A stretch of 27,014 nt of DNA from an uncultured Collinsella sp. GTDB taxonomy: Bacteria > Actinomycetota > Coriobacteriia > Coriobacteriales > Coriobacteriaceae. The notes under the pieces were generated by a model. It did not search any database, had not been told where the DNA came from, and was given only the letters and a program-made list of their open reading frames with translations. How positions within the stretch are numbered: position 1 is the first letter of the stretch; every line of letters begins with the position of its first letter. The position numbers and the translations under genes are program-made. Where the stretch lies: assembly GCA_900542965.1 (NCBI GenBank), contig UQPY01000028.1:1-27014 (forward strand). The letters run 5' to 3'. Of this stretch, positions 7,130-14,382 are shown in pieces.

Positions 7130-7855
7130 ATGGACACCGCAACGCGCGACCGCAACATAGCAACTTGGTTGGGCGATGCGCCGCAGCCGGTACGTGACAC
7201 AACGAACCAGCTGCTCGAGAGCATCGCCCTTTTGCGTACCGAGCAGACTATCTACCCGGCACAAGACGACATCCTCAATGCCCTCGCCTATACACCGACC
7301 GACCAGGTCAAGGTTGTCATCTTGGGTCAAGACCCCTATCACGGACCCAACCAGGCCATGGGACTGTCGTTTTCGGTTCCCGTGACGCAAACCAAACTGC
7401 CGCCGAGCCTGCGCAACATCTATAAGGAACTCAGCGCCGATCTGGGCTGCCCCATCCCCGCCACGGGAGACCTGACCCCATGGGCACAACAGGGCGTCCT
7501 GCTCCTCAACACTACGCTCACCGTGCGCGAGCATGCCGCCAATTCGCACGCCAAGCTGGGCTGGAGCACGCTCACCGACTATATTATCGAACGCTGCTGC
7601 CAGTTACCCCAACCGGTAGTCTTTTTGGCATGGGGTCGCTTTGCCCAGCAGATGGTCGAAGGAAAGCTCGCCGCGACCGGCGCGGGCAAGGCAAGCGGCA
7701 AGTTCTGCCTTGCCTCTACGCATCCCTCACCGCTTTCGGCCAACCGTGCCACGGCAGAACTCCCCGCTTTTATGGGGTCGCGCCCCTTCTCCGCTGCCAA
7801 TCGGCTACTCGAGCAGTACGGCTCGACCCCCGTCAACTGGACTTGCCTCGGCTAA
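7130..7855 (+). CDS. ung: uracil-DNA glycosylase
   Basis: A 241-residue family 1 uracil-DNA glycosylase, which removes uracil from DNA and starts base excision repair. The water-activating loop GQDPYHGPNQAMGLSFSV (residues 66-83) contains catalytic Asp68 and the uracil-stacking Phe81. LLLNTTLTVREH (124-135) carries the uracil-reading Asn127. The DNA-intercalation loop HPSPLSA (198-204) contains His198. FLAWGRFAQ is the usual central strand. The length fits the family. The start at ATG 7130 follows AAAGGAGCCCC. It is followed by the strong terminator at 7871-7904, shared with the convergent oxidoreductase gene. Confidence 0.97.
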   Translation: MDTATRDRNIATWLGDAPQPVRDTTNQLLESIALLRTEQTIYPAQDDILNALAYTPTDQVKVVILGQDPYHGPNQAMGLSFSVPVTQTKLPPSLRNIYKELSADLGCPIPATGDLTPWAQQGVLLLNTTLTVREHAANSHAKLGWSTLTDYIIERCCQLPQPVVFLAWGRFAQQMVEGKLAATGAGKASGKFCLASTHPSPLSANRATAELPAFMGSRPFSAANRLLEQYGSTPVNWTCLG

Positions 7856-7870
7856 AAACCGATACATCAA

Positions 7871-7904
7871 AAACGCGCCCGACGGCTTTCCATCGGGCGC
7901 GTTT
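7871..7904. terminator. bidirectional intrinsic terminator
   Basis: The 12-bp perfect arms AAACGCGCCCGA (7871-7882) and TCGGGCGCGTTT (7893-7904) enclose a 10-nt loop. It lies between the convergent ung and SDR genes, ending one base before the SDR stop codon. Confidence 0.9.
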
Positions 7905-7905
7905 C

Positions 7906-8586
7906 CTATTCGGGCCAAATAAATTGTGTGCGGCCGGCCTCGCCGCCATCGATCAGCAGGCTCTGCCCGGTCATAAAACGGTTGGTCACGCCCACAAAGT
8001 AGATCCACTCGGCGATCTCTTGGGCGGTGGCCCAGCGCTTAAGCGGCGTAAGCTCCATAATCTGGTTCCACAGGCGTTCGTCTTCCATCACGCAACGGTT
8101 GAGCGGCGTGATAACGCCGCCCGGGTCCACACTGTTGGCGATGGCCTGCGGCGCCAGGCGGTTTGCAAGGTTCTTGGTGTAGGCGATAACGCCACCCTTG
8201 CTGGCAGCATAGGCGGGAAACTCCGATCCCGTATGTCCGCTCGCCGACCCCACATTGACCACGGATTGGATAGCAGGCGCTGGCTTGGCGGCAAGCCCCT
8301 CTCCCACAAAGGCGTAGCGCTCGGTCACGTTGATGGTGCCCCGCAGGTTGGCGGCAATGTCATCGGCCGAATCCTGTACACCGGCAACGTTCACGATTAC
8401 CTGAGGCTCAAGGTCGCCTGGAAACGAGTCCGGCTCGCGTACATCAACGATCAGATGGCGGTAGCGCTCGTGTTCGATTGCCGCCGGCAGCAGATCAAAG
8501 CCCACGACCTCGTGGCCCTCGTCCAAAAAGCGCTGCACGCACGCGGTTCCGATACCGCCCGAGGCACCCGTGATCAAAACCCGCAT
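7906..8586 (-). CDS. classical short-chain dehydrogenase/reductase
   Basis: A 226-residue NAD(P)-dependent oxidoreductase of the short-chain dehydrogenase family. The cofactor loop TGASGGIG is at residues 6-13, the acidic D31 after the second strand suggests NAD(H) preference, NVAG is at 66-69, and the catalytic set is S114, Y126 and K130 (YAASK). DPGGVITPLN (154-163) is the conserved post-catalytic segment, and FMTGQSLLIDGGE closes the fold. The start at ATG 8586 follows AAGGAGCAAGT. It starts 9 bp after the stop of the queuosine-precursor transporter on the same strand and is probably cotranscribed, though no functional tie is known. Gut Coriobacteriia carry many SDRs, including bile-acid hydroxysteroid dehydrogenases, but nothing here fixes the substrate. 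Confidence 0.9.
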   Translation of the reverse strand: MRVLITGASGGIGTACVQRFLDEGHEVVGFDLLPAAIEHERYRHLIVDVREPDSFPGDLEPQVIVNVAGVQDSADDIAANLRGTINVTERYAFVGEGLAAKPAPAIQSVVNVGSASGHTGSEFPAYAASKGGVIAYTKNLANRLAPQAIANSVDPGGVITPLNRCVMEDERLWNQIMELTPLKRWATAQEIAEWIYFVGVTNRFMTGQSLLIDGGEAGRTQFIWPE

Positions 8587-8595
8587 ACTTGCTCC

Positions 8596-9318
8596 TTAGG
8601 CGGTTGCATGGCGCTCGAGGTACTCGGAGCCCACATTCTCGCGCTCCCAGCCACGCACGACCTTGTAGCCCACGGGGCTCAGGAAGACCTCGCACAGCAG
8701 CTCGGCAACAGCGCCGGTCAGTGAGCACATAAGGACCTGCACCCAGGTCCAACCAAAGAACGTGTGGCTCACCACGATGGCAAAGACCAGGTTGTCGATA
8801 AACTGGCCAACGCCCGTGGACACATAGGAGCGGAAGGCGAAGCTCGCAAAGTTATTCTTTTTGAGCATACGGCCGAGCGACTGGTTGAGCGTGGAATTAA
8901 CCACGGCAGAAACGAGCATTGCCAACGAAGAGCCCAGCACCACGTACCAGGTGCCGCCGATGGTGGCGTTAAGGGCGGTGTTGACCTCGATCATACCCGT
9001 GTCGTAGTAGGCGCCCCACATGCCAGGCGTGAGCGAGCATGCCCAAAAGCACAGGCTCACGGCCAGGTTGACCAGCAGCGCGAGGATGGAGATTTTGATG
9101 GATGCCTTGGCGCCAAAGCGCTTACAGATCATGTCCTGGCACAAAAACGAAACCCAGCTCACCACAAAGCCGCAATCGAGTGCCAGATACGGCAGGCTGA
9201 TGAGCTCTTTGTTGGCCAGCAGGTTCATCATGATGACGCTCACGAAAAACAGCGAAACCGTTGCCGCGGGAATGCTCCGCAACAGGACCTTGTAGTCCTC
9301 CATGACCTTCTTGATCAT
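8596..9318 (-). CDS. YhhQ/VUT family queuosine precursor transporter
   Basis: A 240-residue membrane protein with about six helices matching the VUT (DUF165/YhhQ) family, which imports preQ0 or preQ1, precursors of the tRNA nucleoside queuosine. Family features are VSVIMMNLLANKELISLP, DCGFVVSWVSFLCQDMICKR in the first half, and STGVGQFIDNLVFAIVV in the second. FLSPVGYKVV forms the end. The start at ATG 9318 follows AAAGGAG. The 5' leader (about 9331-9373) folds like a preQ1-I riboswitch behind a good promoter, which independently supports the substrate. No queuosine synthesis gene is in the window, so the cell may be a salvager. The SDR gene follows 9 bp downstream. Confidence 0.9.
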   Translation of the reverse strand: MIKKVMEDYKVLLRSIPAATVSLFFVSVIMMNLLANKELISLPYLALDCGFVVSWVSFLCQDMICKRFGAKASIKISILALLVNLAVSLCFWACSLTPGMWGAYYDTGMIEVNTALNATIGGTWYVVLGSSLAMLVSAVVNSTLNQSLGRMLKKNNFASFAFRSYVSTGVGQFIDNLVFAIVVSHTFFGWTWVQVLMCSLTGAVAELLCEVFLSPVGYKVVRGWERENVGSEYLERHATA

Positions 9319-9330
9319 TATGTACTCCTT

Positions 9331-9373
9331 TGGTTTTAGGTTTAACGAGCAGGATATCGGACCCGAACTGCTC
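9331..9373 (-). promoter_or_regulatory. candidate preQ1-I type riboswitch
   Basis: On the minus strand, stem P1 GAGCAG (9373-9368) pairs with CTGCTC (9352-9347). It is followed by loop TTC, then GGGT (9364-9361), a short loop and an unpaired C (9353) directly before the 3' arm, then an A-rich tail. In that tail ACCT (9341-9338) can pair with GGGT to form an H-type pseudoknot. The TTC loop, the unpaired C (the ligand-reading position in preQ1-I) and the A-rich third loop match the known class. The tail runs into the AAGGAG ribosome site of a queuosine-precursor transporter, suggesting translational control. This was folded by eye. Confidence 0.5.
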
Positions 9374-9403
9374 GGACGTCACGGTCTTGAGACGACGGTG
9401 GGT

Positions 9404-9432
9404 ATAATAGCCGCTCACGCGGCATCAGGCAA
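9404..9432 (-). promoter_or_regulatory. promoter of the queuosine transporter operon
   Basis: On the minus strand, TTGCCT (9432-9427) and TATTAT (9409-9404) are separated by exactly 17 bp. Transcription would start near 9397, leaving a leader of about 80 nt that contains the complete riboswitch-like fold. The -35 box lies just beyond the prfC terminator. Confidence 0.6.
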
Positions 9433-9437
9433 GCAAA

Positions 9438-9469
9438 CGGCGCGGCAGCCCCGCAGGGCCACCGCGCCG
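9438..9469 (-). terminator. prfC terminator
   Basis: The 8-bp perfect GC-rich arms CGGCGCGG and CCGCGCCG (9462-9469 and 9438-9445) are followed on the minus strand by TTTGCTTG. It begins about 6 bp past the prfC stop codon and separates prfC from the next promoter. Confidence 0.75.
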
Positions 9470-9474
9470 ATGCG

Positions 9475-11088
9475 CTAAAAGGCTACGTTGCCAAACTCCG
9501 ACAGGATAAGGTCGGGGTTGTGGTCGGTAGCCCAGTCCACGTTCCACGGGCTCGTGAACAGCAGCAGCTTGCCGCCGCGCATGTCCTCGACGCGCAGCGT
9601 GTCGCGCGTGAGCGAAAGGCCCGGGATATCGATGGTGTCGGGGTCGTTCTGAATCCAACGGATGTCCGTATAGGGCAGCGGCTGGCGACGAACCTCAACA
9701 CGGTACTCGGCCTTGAGGCGGCGCTCGAGCACCTCAAACTGCAGTACGCCGACCACGCCCACGATGACGCTCTCCATGCCGGCACCCAGCTCGCGGAAGA
9801 TCTGGATGGCACCCTCCTGGGCAAGCTCCTCCATACCCTTGACAAACTGCTTGCGCTTGAGCGTGTCGACCTGCGTAATGCGAGCGAACATCTCGGGGGC
9901 AAACGTCGGGATCTGCGGATACTGCACATGGCGCTTGCCGGAGCACACGGTGTCGCCGATGCTAAAGATACCCGGGTCGAACAGGCCCACGATATCGCCC
10001 GCGTACGCCTCGTCAACAATCGCGCGGTCGTCAGCCATCATCGACGTGCCCGTGGCAAGCTTAAGCTTGCGGTTGCCCTGCACGTGGAAGGCGTCCATGC
10101 CGCGCTCGAACTTGCCCGAGCAAATGCGCACAAAAGCGATGCGGTCGCGGTGGTTCTTGTCCATGTTGGCCTGGATCTTAAACACAAAGCCGCTAAAGTC
10201 GTCGCGGCAGGGATCGACCGGCTCGCTGGTGAGCGTATCGGTATAGGCGCGCGGCGTCGGGGCCAGACGCAGGAACTCCTTGAGGAAGGGCTCCACGCCA
10301 AAGTTGGTAAGCGCCGAGCCAAAGAACGCCGGACTCAGCTTGCCGCAGGCCACGGCATCCAAGTCGAGCTCGTCGCCGGCGCCATCGAGCAGCTCGATGT
10401 CATCCATCAGGTTCTTATGGTTCTCTTCGCCGATGAGCTCGTCCATAGCGGGATCGCCCAGCTCGGCCTCGACCTCGGCGACCTTCTTGGTGGCGTTGGC
10501 GTGGCCGTCGCCCTCAAAGGCAATGACGCGACGGGTCTGACGGTCGAACACGCCGCGGAAGTTGCGGCCGCTGCCGATCGGCCAGTTCATGGGATACGTA
10601 TTGATACCCAGGACATTCTCGATCTCTTCCATGAGCTCAAACGGATCGCGAGCCTCGTGGTCGAGCTTATTCACGAAGGTGAAGATGGGAATATGGCGCA
10701 GCGTACAGACCTTAAAGAGCTTTTTGGTCTGGGCCTCGACGCCCTTAGCGCCGTCGATGACCATGACCGCGGCGTCGGCGGCCATAAGAGTACGGTAGGT
10801 ATCCTCCGAGAAGTCCTGGTGGCCGGGGGTATCGAGGATGTTGACGCATGCGCCGTTATAGGTGAACTGCAGCACCGAGGAGGTAACGGAAATGCCGCGC
10901 TCCTTCTCGATGTCCATCCAGTCCGAGACGGCATGCTTGGCCGAGCTCTTGCCCTTAACCGAGCCGGCGGTCTGAATGCTGCCGGTATAGAGCAGCAGCT
11001 TCTCGGTAAGTGTGGTCTTACCGGCGTCCGGGTGGCTGATGATCGCGAATGTGCGGCGCGACGAGATTTCATCCGACAGGCTTGCCAT
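9475..11088 (-). CDS. prfC: peptide chain release factor 3
   Basis: A 537-residue translational GTPase, RF3, which removes RF1/RF2 from the ribosome after peptide release. The P-loop HPDAGKTT is at residues 19-26, the switch I region has KHAVSDWMDIEKERGISV, G3 is DTPGHQDFSEDTYR and G4 is NKLD. RF3-specific stretches include NWPIGSGRNFRGVFDR and GVVGVLQFEVLERRLKAEY; the latter marks RF3 rather than EF-G. The start chosen is ATG 11088 behind AAAGGATCCGC. Upstream in-frame ATGs (11106, 11115) lack a ribosome site and would exceed family length. It is divergent from the GntR operon. A terminator at 9438-9469 ends it. Confidence 0.97.
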   Translation of the reverse strand: MASLSDEISSRRTFAIISHPDAGKTTLTEKLLLYTGSIQTAGSVKGKSSAKHAVSDWMDIEKERGISVTSSVLQFTYNGACVNILDTPGHQDFSEDTYRTLMAADAAVMVIDGAKGVEAQTKKLFKVCTLRHIPIFTFVNKLDHEARDPFELMEEIENVLGINTYPMNWPIGSGRNFRGVFDRQTRRVIAFEGDGHANATKKVAEVEAELGDPAMDELIGEENHKNLMDDIELLDGAGDELDLDAVACGKLSPAFFGSALTNFGVEPFLKEFLRLAPTPRAYTDTLTSEPVDPCRDDFSGFVFKIQANMDKNHRDRIAFVRICSGKFERGMDAFHVQGNRKLKLATGTSMMADDRAIVDEAYAGDIVGLFDPGIFSIGDTVCSGKRHVQYPQIPTFAPEMFARITQVDTLKRKQFVKGMEELAQEGAIQIFRELGAGMESVIVGVVGVLQFEVLERRLKAEYRVEVRRQPLPYTDIRWIQNDPDTIDIPGLSLTRDTLRVEDMRGGKLLLFTSPWNVDWATDHNPDLILSEFGNVAF

Positions 11089-11173
11089 GCGGATCCTTTC
11101 TTGCATTGAGTGCATTACGTCGATGTAACCGCCCTATTGTAGCCGCGAAATCCCGATCTAGGGCGCCTATCAG

Positions 11174-11223
11174 GACAAATTCATCAGTTGGGGCCTGGGT
11201 AGCCGGCCCAATCCGAATTTGTC
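11174..11223. repeat. long inverted repeat upstream of the GntR operon
   Basis: The perfect 9-bp outer arms GACAAATTC (11174-11182) and GAATTTGTC (11215-11223) enclose an inner stem TTGGGGCC/GGCCCAA with one bulge. The whole forms a 50-nt cruciform-like hairpin without a T-run. It lies between the divergent prfC and GntR promoters, so it is unlikely to be a simple terminator. It could be a regulatory site or a copy of an intergenic repeat. Confidence 0.55.
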
Positions 11224-11225
11224 TC

Positions 11226-11276
11226 TTGCGCAACTGTGCATAGTGTATATATACTGTGCTTACCGGTTATATACAC
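11226..11276 (+). promoter_or_regulatory. promoter and operator of the GntR-ABC operon
   Basis: TTGCGC (11226-11231) and TATACT (11250-11255) are 18 bp apart. The perfect 9-bp inverted arms GTGTATATA (11243-11251) and TATATACAC (11268-11276) overlap the -10 box and the expected start site, so a bound repressor would block transcription. The first gene of the operon is a GntR regulator, the likely ligand (autoregulation). Confidence 0.6.
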
Positions 11277-11303
11277 GTGTAGCCCATCAGCTAAGGAGCC
11301 GCT

Positions 11304-11684
11304 GTGGACATCATCCTATCCAATTCGAGCGACAAGCCCATCTACGAGCAAATAGCCTCGCAAGTCAAAGCCCAGATCCTTTCGGGCGCACTCGCTGCGG
11401 GAGCCAAACTCCCCAGCATCCGTGCACTCGCGAGCGATCTTGGTGTGAGTGTCATCACCACCAAGCGCGCTTACGCCGACCTGGAGCAACTCGGCTTTAT
11501 CTGCACTGTGCAGGGCAAGGGCTGTTTTGTCGCCGAGGGCAACCAAGAGCTCTTGCGCGAAAACCAGCTCTGCCATATCGAAGAGCTACTTGCGAAAGCG
11601 GCGAGCCAAGCCGAAGCTCTGGGCGTCACGCGCGGCAAACTACACGAGATGCTCGACCTTGTAGCCCCCGAAACCATGCAGTAA
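11304..11684 (+). CDS. GntR family (YtrA-type) transcriptional regulator
   Basis: A 126-residue regulator of the short YtrA subfamily: an N-terminal winged helix (residues 8-75, with KPIYEQIASQVKAQILSG, LPSIRALASDLGVSVITTKR and YADLEQLGFICTVQGKGCFV) followed by only about 45 residues that form a dimerising helix pair, not a full effector domain. The start is GTG 11304 behind AAGGAGCCGCT. It is the first gene of a regulator/ATPase/permease operon, 23 bp before the ATPase gene. YtrA-type repressors usually control the ABC transporter genes next to them and often respond to cell-envelope stress. The inverted repeat at 11243-11276 overlapping the promoter is the obvious target. Confidence 0.93.
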   Translation: MDIILSNSSDKPIYEQIASQVKAQILSGALAAGAKLPSIRALASDLGVSVITTKRAYADLEQLGFICTVQGKGCFVAEGNQELLRENQLCHIEELLAKAASQAEALGVTRGKLHEMLDLVAPETMQ

Positions 11685-11707
11685 CCATCTGCAAGAAAGG
11701 CTATGCC

Positions 11708-12589
11708 ATGCAAACCTTGCTAGAACTCAAAGGTGTATCGCGCCGCGTGAGCGACCGCTTTTCGCTACGCGATGTCACGCTTGCCGTAGAGCCCGGCCAG
11801 ATCGTCGGCTTTGTGGGCGCAAACGGCGCCGGCAAGACAACGACCATTCGCGCCGCGCTCGGGCTTATAAAGCTCGATGCCGGCGAGGTGCACCTGTTTG
11901 GGCAGTGCTATGGCGCCGACGCGCCCGACGAGACTCAGCGCCACCTGCGCTCCCGCATCGGCCTCGTCCTGGACACGTGTCCCTTCCCCTCCACGCTCAA
12001 GGTGGGCCAGGTCGAGAGGCTCGTAGGCCCGGCATACCCCACGTGGAGCTGCGAAACGTTCGCCGGATTCATCGACCGATTTGGCCTCGATCCCAAGACA
12101 AAGGTCAAGGACCTCTCCCGCGGCATGGGCATGAAGCTGCAGCTCGCCTGTGCGCTCAGCCACAATGCCAAGCTGCTCGTTTTGGACGAAGCCACCGCAG
12201 GCCTTGATCCCATGGCGCGCGAGGAACTGCTCGACGAGTTGCTTGCCTTTGTCGCCAACGGCCAGCACAGCGTGCTGCTCTCGAGCCACATTACATCCGA
12301 CCTCGATCGCACTGCCGACCGCGTCATCTGCATCGATAACGGCTCGATTGTGTTTGACCTGCCGCGCGAGGACATTACCGACCGCGCCGGCATCGCCCAC
12401 TGCACCCAAGCACAGGCGTCCGAGCTCATGGCTTGCGTCGAAGGCGCCCGTGCCGCCCACCACGCCTATAGCGTGGACGTGCTCGTGCCCAACCGTCGCG
12501 ATGTGCTCGAGGCCTTCCCCGAGATTCCCTGCGACCGGGCAACCATTGATGACTATCTTCGCCTCATGCTGAAAGGGGCTCCGAAATGA
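11708..12589 (+). CDS. ABC transporter ATP-binding protein
   Basis: A 293-residue ATPase subunit of an ABC-2 type exporter. Walker A GANGAGKT is at residues 37-44, the signature LSRGM at 136-140, Walker B LLVLDEA at 156-162 with the catalytic Glu, D-loop AGLDP at 164-168 and switch His194 (SSHIT). The signature deviates from LSGGQ (LSRGM), as is frequent in YtrB/PmtA-like exporters. The C-terminal 80 residues form an accessory domain. The start at ATG 11708 follows GAAAGG; an open frame running back to 11219 crosses the GntR gene and is not used. Its stop overlaps the permease start (ATGA), implying translational coupling. Substrate is unknown. Confidence 0.95.
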   Translation: MQTLLELKGVSRRVSDRFSLRDVTLAVEPGQIVGFVGANGAGKTTTIRAALGLIKLDAGEVHLFGQCYGADAPDETQRHLRSRIGLVLDTCPFPSTLKVGQVERLVGPAYPTWSCETFAGFIDRFGLDPKTKVKDLSRGMGMKLQLACALSHNAKLLVLDEATAGLDPMAREELLDELLAFVANGQHSVLLSSHITSDLDRTADRVICIDNGSIVFDLPREDITDRAGIAHCTQAQASELMACVEGARAAHHAYSVDVLVPNRRDVLEAFPEIPCDRATIDDYLRLMLKGAPK

Positions 12590-13284
12590 AACGCGCCTTT
12601 ATGTCTGAGCTCGCCATCGTCCGCACGCTTGTCCCGAGCATTGCGGGAGTCGGCCTGTTCATCTTCGTCGTACTGACCCTCGCCAACGCATCGGATGGCG
12701 ATTCTGGTATGAGCGCCGGCGCCTGCGCGGTCAGTGCCATGTCGCCCATCGTGGTCATGAACTCGCTGGCCGGCTACGACAATCAAAACGGATGGGAGCG
12801 CTATCGGGCAACGCTGCCCATCTCGCGCATAGACATCATCTGTGCACGCTACCTGAGCATCATTGTCTTCTCGGCCGTCATGGCGTGCGCCGCCGCGCTT
12901 CTGGGCATCGTCTCTATCCCGCTCTTCAACAGCGCGGGCATGCCCTCGACGGGACAAACCGTCTTTGAGATCGCAATAGCCTCGGCAGCATCGATGCTCA
13001 TCTCCCTCATGATGGTGTTTTTGGCACAGCCGCTGTTCTTTCGATTTGGACACATGGAGGCGCTGCGCCTTTCCGTCGGCCTGTTCGCCCTGCTCGGATG
13101 CCTTGCCATGGCCACGCTGAGCTCCTCCAACCCCATCAGCAACTGGCTCATGTCGATTGCTGGGGCGAATCCCGATCCTGCCGTCCTCGGCTGCCTGTGC
13201 GCAGGAATCGCCGTACTGGCCCTCGTGCTATGCGCACTTAGCTGCATCGTCAGCACCAAGGTCTACCGGGCACGCGACCTGTAG
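12586..13284 (+). CDS. ABC-2 type permease
   Basis: A 232-residue membrane protein with six predicted helices, of the ABC2_membrane_5-like type found beside YtrA/PmtR regulators. AMSPIVVMNSLAGYDNQNGW followed by ERYRATLPISRIDIICARYL is the characteristic coupling segment after the second helix. The start ATG overlaps the stop of the ATPase gene (ATGA at 12586-12589). It completes the three-gene operon. With one ATPase and one permease, the exporter would be a 2+2 complex. Related systems export amphipathic peptides or respond to envelope-active antibiotics; that role here is inference from gene order. Confidence 0.88.
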   Translation: MKRAFMSELAIVRTLVPSIAGVGLFIFVVLTLANASDGDSGMSAGACAVSAMSPIVVMNSLAGYDNQNGWERYRATLPISRIDIICARYLSIIVFSAVMACAAALLGIVSIPLFNSAGMPSTGQTVFEIAIASAASMLISLMMVFLAQPLFFRFGHMEALRLSVGLFALLGCLAMATLSSSNPISNWLMSIAGANPDPAVLGCLCAGIAVLALVLCALSCIVSTKVYRARDL

Positions 13285-13386
13285 GCGGGCGAATCTCGAC
13301 CCACGCAGATCGCAATCGGCCACAATCGCGCCCCTCAAATCCGTGACAAATGGCATATCCCCGGCCCGTGCGCGACGTTCTATAAT

Positions 13387-13506
13387 CAAAGCATCACGGG
13401 CCTCGGCCCAATTTCGATCATCCAAGGGGATGTCTTTTTGGTCATTGTTCTTTAGGGAACGGTCAATCGCATACAAATTGAAAACGGCCGTCTTGCGGCC
13501 GTGGTT
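13387..13506 (+). ncRNA. candidate structured RNA or leader in the 13285-13562 gap
   Basis: A perfect TATAAT (13381-13386) would start transcription near 13392. Downstream lie successive small hairpins: GGGC-CTCG-GCCC, CATCC-AAGG-GGATG and GTTC-TTTAGG-GAAC. The terminator-like stem ACGGCCG/CGGCCGT (13484-13490/13496-13502) then follows, with GGTTTATT after it. The resulting RNA would be about 115 nt, ending 56 bp before the methyltransferase gene. No good -35 box is visible, and I do not recognise the RNA class. It could be a small RNA, an attenuator leader, or chance. Confidence 0.3.
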
Positions 13507-13509
13507 TAT
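13484..13509 (+). terminator. intrinsic terminator or attenuator
   Basis: The perfect 7-bp arms ACGGCCG (13484-13490) and CGGCCGT (13496-13502) enclose loop TCTTG and are followed by GGTTTATT, with AAA before. It can end the GntR-ABC operon or the candidate RNA above. Confidence 0.65.
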
Positions 13510-13562
13510 TGCGCCGTTCCGCCTCCGTCATCTGCCACATATGCACCTGATAGGAAAGAACA

Positions 13563-14300
13563 ATGAACTCTGCGAAATCTCAATCCTTCCCAAAAGCCAC
13601 CAGCTTCGACACGGCACTCGTACGCTCTAAGATTATGGGGCCGAACCCCCTCAAACTCTGCGAAGAGCTCCTTTGCGATGCGAGCATTCCCCGCGGCGCC
13701 CGCGTCTGCGACCTTGGGTCGGGCACCGGCATCACCAGCGCCCTGCTCGCCCGCGAATACGGGTTTGACACCTACGCCGTCGATCTGTGGAGCGACCCCG
13801 TCGAGAACCGCGCGTTCTTCGATTCGCTCGACATTCCCCGCAACACTATTCACCCTTTTAAGGCGGACGCCTCGCAGGGACTGCCGTTTGAGCACGACTT
13901 TTTTGATGCGGTCGTGAGCATCGACTCGTACAACTACTACGGCCGCGACCCGCGCTATCTGGGCGAGCGCCTGCCCCCCTATGTCAGGCGAGGGGGCATG
14001 CTGTATTTGAGCATCCCCGGTATGGTCTGCGACTGCCACGATAATCTGCCCGATTGCCTGCTCAAATCCTGGACACCCGAGCAGCTCGACTACATGCACG
14101 ACATAACCTGGTGGCGTGCCATGATCGAGCCGACCCCTGGCGCCGAGATCATCTCGATACGCCCCATGCGCTGCACGGCAGAAGCCTGGTCGGATTGGCT
14201 CGCATGCGACAACGAGTACGCAGCGGGAGACCGCGCCGCCGTTGAAGCCGGCGCGCTTACATACCTCAACACCATCGCCATTGTGCTGAGAAAGTTCTAA
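13563..14300 (+). CDS. class I SAM-dependent methyltransferase
   Basis: A 245-residue small-molecule-type methyltransferase. Motif I VCDLGSGTGITS is at residues 48-59, the acidic end of strand 2 is D74 in YAVDLW, and FFDAVVSIDSYNYYG is the motif IV region followed by RRGGMLYLSIPGM. The lid and substrate-facing insert (about 155-205) contains WTPEQLDYMHDITWW. Relatives are annotated only as methyltransferase domain proteins; I cannot name the substrate. The start at ATG 13563 follows AGGAAAGAAC. The gene is single, preceded by a terminator-like stem and possible RNA leader, and followed by a strong terminator at 14306-14348. Confidence 0.85.
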   Translation: MNSAKSQSFPKATSFDTALVRSKIMGPNPLKLCEELLCDASIPRGARVCDLGSGTGITSALLAREYGFDTYAVDLWSDPVENRAFFDSLDIPRNTIHPFKADASQGLPFEHDFFDAVVSIDSYNYYGRDPRYLGERLPPYVRRGGMLYLSIPGMVCDCHDNLPDCLLKSWTPEQLDYMHDITWWRAMIEPTPGAEIISIRPMRCTAEAWSDWLACDNEYAAGDRAAVEAGALTYLNTIAIVLRKF

Positions 14301-14305
14301 ACAAT

Positions 14306-14348
14306 AGCCGCGCGAACCGTAAACAAACGGCCTCGCGCGGCTTCTTTA
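14306..14348. terminator. intrinsic terminator
   Basis: The 10-bp perfect arms AGCCGCGCGA (14306-14315) and TCGCGCGGCT (14333-14342) surround an inner CCGT/ACGG stem and are followed by TCTTT. It lies five bases after the methyltransferase stop and about 40 bp beyond the convergent channel gene, so both may use it. Confidence 0.85.
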
Positions 14349-14382
14349 AAACGAGTTCTGAACAAACGCAAAGCGCAATACG

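Noticed and set aside
7480..8724. 414-residue plus-strand frame across ung and the SDR gene
   Set aside because: It crosses two well-supported genes and a strong terminator; composition is low in domain signal and rich in Arg, His and Ala.
9520..11109. 529-residue plus-strand frame antisense to prfC
   Set aside because: It mirrors the codon bias of prfC on the other strand, has no ribosome site and no domain; prfC is certain.
11219..11707. N-terminal extension of the ABC ATPase frame
   Set aside because: It runs through the GntR gene in another frame; the ATPase has its own ribosome site and ATG at 11708 with normal family length.
13228..13476. 82-residue minus-strand frame overlapping the permease 3' end and the gap before the methyltransferase
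   Set aside because: It has no ribosome site, its 3' part is antisense to the permease gene and its start lies at the terminator stem; it has no recognisable domain.
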